A stretch of 64,000 nt of DNA from contig NW_022985074.1 in the NCBI RefSeq assembly GCF_010015585.1, forward strand, positions 558,026 to 622,025. The letters are read 5' to 3'. Of the stretch, positions 59,462-64,000 are shown piece by piece (the stretch's first letter is position 1; every line of letters begins with the position of its first letter). The notes under the pieces are model-generated. The model did not search any database and was not told where the DNA came from. It saw nothing but the letters and a program-made list of their open reading frames with translations. Position numbers and translations under genes: made by a program. Source of the stretch: Eremomyces bilateralis CBS 781.70 (lineage: Eukaryota; Ascomycota; Dothideomycetes; Eremomycetales; Eremomycetaceae).

Positions 59462-62400
59462 ATGTCGCTCTTTTCGAAGTTGAATACTGGGCAAACAACT
59501 CAGTCGAGCCTATTCAACCCGACGAGCACCACTTCAGCGGCCCCAACATCATTCAGCAGCCTTTTTGGAGCACCGCAAGGGACCCAGCCCCAGAGCAATC
59601 AGAGCAATCCTGCGACATCCAACCCAATGTCACAGGGTACACAACCTTTCGGTCTTAGCCTGGGAGCGACCACAAGTTCATCACAACCTCCGCAGCCTAC
59701 ACAGCCTGCACAGCCTTTCGGTCTTGGGTTTGGAGCGACGACAAGTTCATCACAGCCCGCGCAGGTAGCACAGCCAGTGCAGCAACCACAGCAGAACACC
59801 CAAAACAACCAACAGGCGACCGGCGGTTCCAGTCAATCGGCATATTTCGATCACCTCCTGGAACGAGCCCGAAAGAACAACAAAAACAATGGCGTCTCGC
59901 AGTTCGGGGAGCTGCCGAACCTCCAATTGGGGCTGGCGGACATCGCCCGGAAAGTGCGAGATCTGGGGACGGGCGGCCCGGCGGAAGCTGGAGCACCGGG
60001 AACGAACGCGTATGTGTAACTTGTGACCGGAGTTTATTTGCGCTTCATCTCATGTGCCCCCCATGCTGACCACGATTCAATTCTAGACAATATCTCCTCG
60101 CTGCTTCGGGCGTGTCAGTCGCGTCTGCCTTGCGCGATCTGAACGACGTCACTGCGCGATCGGGAACAAACGTCGCCGCGCAAGCTGCCAACGAACCGGA
60201 CGCCGATATCGACGCCTATGTCGCCGGCCTCCATGCGCAAACAACGTCCGACCTCATCACGCAGAGTTTGGAGCAATCCAAACGGGACTTCGATGCGTTT
60301 TTGGAGGAAAATGTTCAGATGGAATGGGATGCTCAGCGACGACGCATCTATGAGCACTTTGGCTTGGTTGGTGCAAGGGAAGAGGATGGTAGTGTCGACG
60401 CGTCACAGAGTGGTTTTGGCAGGTCGTCCCGGAGAAACAGACCATTGGCAGCCTCTACATCGGTATTGGATCTTGGTCAGAACGGCATGTCCATTCGAAA
60501 ATCGGTCATTGGAAATGCGGGAAAGCGAACACTTCGTGGATCCGCCCTGGGGGATCTCCCCAAGGAAAACTCAGGAAACAACCTTGCCTCCATCGGTGGC
60601 GATGCCAGTGCACATTTCCAACGGAACAAGCAAGAGAAATATGGCCAGAAGGTATCGGAGCTCAATCAGGCTCGGATCGGTGAGTTGACATACCCGCTCC
60701 TAACCCAGTTCTGCGAGGTCGAAGCTCAATCCAACGTGGACGATACCTCCTATTTGGTAGATTCCTACAAATCGCTCATCGAAGGTACGGAAGAGTCAGC
60801 GGTGCAGACGTCGCTGGATCAACCGGGCGCCATACGGGAGCGGAAATTTGCTCGGCTATACTTGAGCGATGATGCGCAACGATCCATGGACATTCGGAAG
60901 CGAATTCTCAACGGATCGAGGAAGTCGCTAGAGAACAAATTCCTCGCGCACGTCGACGCAACCATCGAGCGCAACCCGAAGGAGGCAAGGCTTGGAGGCA
61001 TCCCTACGATTCTCAACCGTGTCCGAGCATACATCCGAGTCGCCACCTACCAAAAGGAGCTGGGTGCTGAAGTGGAGCAACTCCAGACTCTCAACGACGA
61101 TTACCTGTGGGTTCTCATCTACTACCTCATCCGGTGCGGCCTGGTCACCGAAGCGGCTCAGTATGTCCAAGACAGCCAACGGGCCATCGTGGGAATCGAC
61201 CGCACATTTCCCCAGGTCATGTCCGCCTACGCCAATGACCCCGAGCGAACGCTGCCTCCTGATTTAGCGCTTCGCCTTCGCCAAGAGTGGAACCGGCAGT
61301 CTAGCTATCCCACGGAGCAAGTCGATCCGTACCGGATGGCATGCTACAAAGTCATTGGCCGCATCGAGCTCGAGCGACGCACGTTGCCAAACATCAACAT
61401 GAGTCATGAGGACTGGATCTGGCTGCAGTTTGCTCTGGCGCGGGAGTCGCGGCCCGAACAGGAGCTTGCGGCCAATGTGTTCGACCTGGCTGCATTGCGA
61501 CAAACCGTGGTCGATATTGGGAATCGGCACTTCAAGGCCGGCGCGGACAACATCGAAAGCCCGGGCACGTTCTTCCACCTGCAGATGCTCGTTGGCATGT
61601 ACGAGCAAGCGGTCGCGTGGCTCTACGACTTCAACCACGTCGCGGCCATCCACTTCGCCATCGCGCTGGAATACTACGGACTACTTCGCGTTTCCGATTT
61701 CAACCAGTCCGAGCTCCTGGGCTTCAGCACGCGAGAGGAACCGCAGATCAACTTCGCGTTGATGGTCGGCCACTACACGGGCGACTTCCGCTCCGCCAAA
61801 CCCGAGCTCGCCGTCGACTACCTCACCCTCATCTGCCTCAATTCCGACCTGGAAGGCGCGCTCGGCGAGCGACAGTCGCAAATCTGCCTCGAGGCGCTGC
61901 GCGAACTCGTCCTCGAGACCAGGGAGTTCGCCCTCCTTCTCGGCGACATTCTCGCCAACGGGGAACGCATCCAGGGCGCGATCCAACGGCGCTCGAGGCT
62001 CATCCGCATTCAGAACGAAGATACCTTCCTGCAGTTCATCACCTCCCAAGCCGCCGCGGTGGCAGAAGACTGCGGCCGCGTCACCGACGCCGTACTCCTC
62101 TACCATCTCGCCGAAGACTACGACAGCGTCGTTTCCGTCCTGAACAAGACTCTATGCGAAGTCATCTCCACGGAGCTAGGCCAAGAGCGAATCCGACTGA
62201 TCCCGCCGAAGCCGCGTGTCCAGACACCCGGCGAAGCGAAACCGGAGCTGCAGAGCTCATTAAGCCTGACGACGGTGGACGACCCGTCGATCCTGGCCGA
62301 TAGTATCCGGCGGTTGTACATGAGCAGCCAGGAATTCTCCCGGCGGATCACGAAGTCCAACTGGGAGATACTGGGGCGGATGGTGATGCTTGCGAAGGCG

Positions 62401-62853
62401 CGAGATCTAGTCAATCAGGGAAATTGGGATGGCGCTCTCATGGTAAGTTCCCCAGATCCTCTCTCGCAACCCGCGTTCTCGTGGAGGTGGAGATGTTATT
62501 GACGCGCGACTAACTCACGATCCCAGGTCACTAAGCAGACTAATCTCCTCCCGCTCTCCGCGCAAGGCGACATCGCCGCCATCCGTACCGCTGCGAACAA
62601 CTTCAATGCGTACCCCGAACTGTTGGCGCGCACCGTCGGCCCGCTGCTGCTCTACACCATCGTCGCGTGCGGGCAGGAGCGCAAGCGGCTGCGGGGGTCG
62701 CCGTACTTCGACGCGACAAAGGTGACGCGCGTGGAGGAGTTGGGGCAGGACGCGCGGGATCTAATGGTGTTTGCGGGGCTGGTGAGGTATCGGTTGGAGG
62801 GCCGCGTGTTCGAGGCGTTGGCGAGGGCTGGGGGAGATGCGGAGGTGGCGTGA
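59462..62853 (+). CDS. Nucleoporin Nic96 (inner-ring scaffold)
   Basis: Nic96 (vertebrate Nup93) is a scaffold protein of the nuclear pore inner ring and anchors the Nsp1 channel complex through its N-terminus. There are three exons (59462-60009, 60087-62442, 62527-62853), giving 1076 aa. The N-terminal ~130 residues are Gln/Ser/Thr/Asn-rich with FG-like bits (LFGAPQG, PFGLSLGA, PFGLGFGA). YFDHLLERARKN is the channel-binding helix. The long alpha-helical solenoid contains WDAQRRRIYEHFGLV, RIGELTYPLLTQFCEVE, YLWVLIYYLIRCGLVTEAAQY, WIWLQFALARE and FHLQMLVGMYEQAVAWLY. The last exon encodes TNLLPLSAQGDI and ends RAGGDAEVA. The phases 2 and 0 at the two introns are consistent, and the ATG at 59462 lies in a good ACC context. 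Confidence 0.95.
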
Positions 62854-63324
62854 TTGGGAGTTGGGGGGTTGGGGGAAACGCAGGGTTTCTCTCGATATGG
62901 CTAGGGAATGGGAATAAAATCATGAGGATGTTGATATACCCTTGTTAGATATGGAGGTAGAGATGAGCCAACAGGACCAAATGCAGACCCCGGTTGCCAT
63001 CCGTCAACTTGGTGCTCCACCGTATATCTCGTTGAGTTTCTTGGTCTATCCTGACGGAGCAGGATTAGCAGGTGTCGACACTATGAAGTATGACGATTTT
63101 AATGTCACGTCCTTCGATACATAACAACACTTTATACATGATTGGATAGACTGCAGTTCAGTAGTATCAGGATATCTTGGACAGAGTGAGATACTCTGGG
63201 CGATCTGATGATGCTTTCCATGGCGCGTCTACCCCACCAACTCCTTCATAATCCAGCCCAAAAAATCTCTATTCCCCGCAACAATAGCCACCGTCAAAAA
63301 AGCTACAAAAGCAGAGGCTGCAAA
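62854..63324. other. Intergenic region downstream of nic96
   Basis: About 470 bp. Short open frames (62942-63124 plus; the tail of a frame on the minus strand) have no support. Confidence 0.5.
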
Positions 63325-63336
63325 AGCAAAAAGAAA
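63325..63336 (-). terminator. RNA polymerase III terminator of the tRNA gene
   Basis: On the minus strand the tRNA is followed at once by TTTCTTTTTG. The T5 run is the usual stop signal for polymerase III. Confidence 0.7.
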
Positions 63337-63421
63337 TGATTTCGGCCGGGCTCGATCCGGCGACCTTGAGTGTGCTAACAGGATGTTAGACTCACGTGAT
63401 AACCAACTACACCACGAAACC
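63337..63421 (-). tRNA. tRNA-Val(AAC) with 11-nt intron
   Basis: On the minus strand the sequence folds as a full cloverleaf. The acceptor stem is GGTTTCG/CGAAATC with one G-U pair, and the discriminator is A. The D arm is the usual GTGTAGTTGGTTATCAC. The anticodon stem is TGAGT/ACTCA, the loop is CTAACA...C with anticodon AAC, and the T stem is GCCGG/CCGGC. An 11-nt intron (63383-63373, TCCTGTTAGCA) sits after position 37, and its TGTTAG can pair with CTAACA, as splicing needs. The T loop is ATCGAGC, so position 54 is A instead of the near-universal T. This also alters the B-box promoter (GGATCGAGCC). No CCA is encoded, as expected. Confidence 0.9.
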
Positions 63422-64000
63422 AATTGATGGAATGAATTTCCGGTCTTTTTACCAGGTGCACAAATCTTTTCAGACTTTCGTAAACCTAAAATTTCCCCTC
63501 TTAGATCGTTGCTGGGCAATTGGAGAGCGAGCATAATATCTCATACCCTGTGGGGGCGTATATTCTTCACGAACGGAATTATATCGGATGTCCTAGATGG
63601 TTGAGGCCGAAAAGGTCTTCGCAGTGCAAGAAAGATCCTTGCAGGGAGGCCTCCCCCTTATGGTAGAGGCTTAGAGCCTTTAACACATGAATTGTGAACT
63701 GCCCATTGAAGCAACTGTAAACATTTATTGGCAAATTGTACTCCGTACCTGTATAGTTTATTGTCCATATGAAAGTCATGAGATTTTAGCTAAATGCAAC
63801 TAATCAAGGGACGGTCTCGACTGAAGCTGACCAATGGAAGCAAAAGAGCATACGGTCAATATTCGCATCAGTCTCAGTGATTGAATATATCTACCAGGTG
63901 CTCCACCGCTGAAACTTCCGTGTTCTATCATATCACCCCTAAAGGTTTCACCACCATTACAATCCATCGGTGGAGAGGATGGGGTTCATGACTCTGGTGG
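63422..64000. other. Right edge, no gene recognised
   Basis: This is AT-rich non-coding sequence. It contains one TACTCCGTA motif near 63738-63746. No ORF with a domain was seen. Confidence 0.5.

Noticed and set aside
63229-63534. 101-codon minus-strand ORF ending in a hydrophobic segment
   Set aside because: It runs straight through the tRNA gene and its terminator, so most of it cannot be a protein gene.

Overview
The window looks like nuclear DNA of a filamentous ascomycete, most likely a Eurotiomycete of the Aspergillus/Penicillium type. The reasons are short GT-AG introns (about 45-65 bp) with CTAAC or CTGAC branch sites, closely packed genes on both strands, and protein sequences that read like Pezizomycotina orthologues of housekeeping genes. 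The species cannot be named from sequence reading alone. I rebuilt 24 protein genes exon by exon, one intron-containing tRNA, one decayed DNA transposon and one unusual repeat array.

Layout. 1-6.6 kb: the 3' end of an unknown gene, a ferric/cupric reductase (minus), a Tc1/mariner relic, and a disordered fungal protein (minus). 7.4-12.6 kb: the replication-fork protein Tof1 (minus) and a small coiled-coil protein (plus). 12.6-15.9 kb: a 3.3 kb gene desert between two convergent gene ends, holding about 13 degenerate 62-124 bp repeats whose most constant part is TTASTAA, the Yap1-type bZIP site. 15.9-24.1 kb: an RRM protein (minus), a Bcs1-type AAA ATPase (plus) and an OPT-family transporter with a very long N-terminus (plus). 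24.5-33.9 kb: a secreted protein with an apparent frameshift (minus), eIF3l (plus), a dsRBD-like DExH helicase (plus) and a small hydrophilic protein (minus). 34.5-43.4 kb: Paf1 (plus), Arp8 (minus), Ndc80 (minus) and Pex14 (minus, with a 7-nt microexon). 45-53.5 kb: a secreted tandem-repeat protein (plus), a cyclase-family protein (minus), mitochondrial GatA/Her2 (plus) and an acidic repeat protein (minus). 54.5-64 kb: an RRM protein (plus), a Med27-like Mediator subunit (plus), an orphan (minus), a nuclear-encoded Atp8 (minus), the nucleoporin Nic96 (plus) and tRNA-Val(AAC) (minus).

Most genes are unrelated core functions, namely transcription (Paf1, Arp8, Med27), translation (eIF3l), the cell cycle (Tof1, Ndc80) and organelles (Bcs1, GatA, Atp8, Pex14). 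There is no sign of a secondary-metabolite or other functional cluster. The most striking observation is the gene at 58394-58821. Its second exon encodes the whole ATP synthase subunit 8 (A6L), which is normally mitochondrially encoded in fungi, and its first exon supplies a typical import presequence. The second is the TTASTAA repeat array. Exon coordinates were worked out by hand and may be off by a base in places, although every joined reading frame closes in multiples of three.
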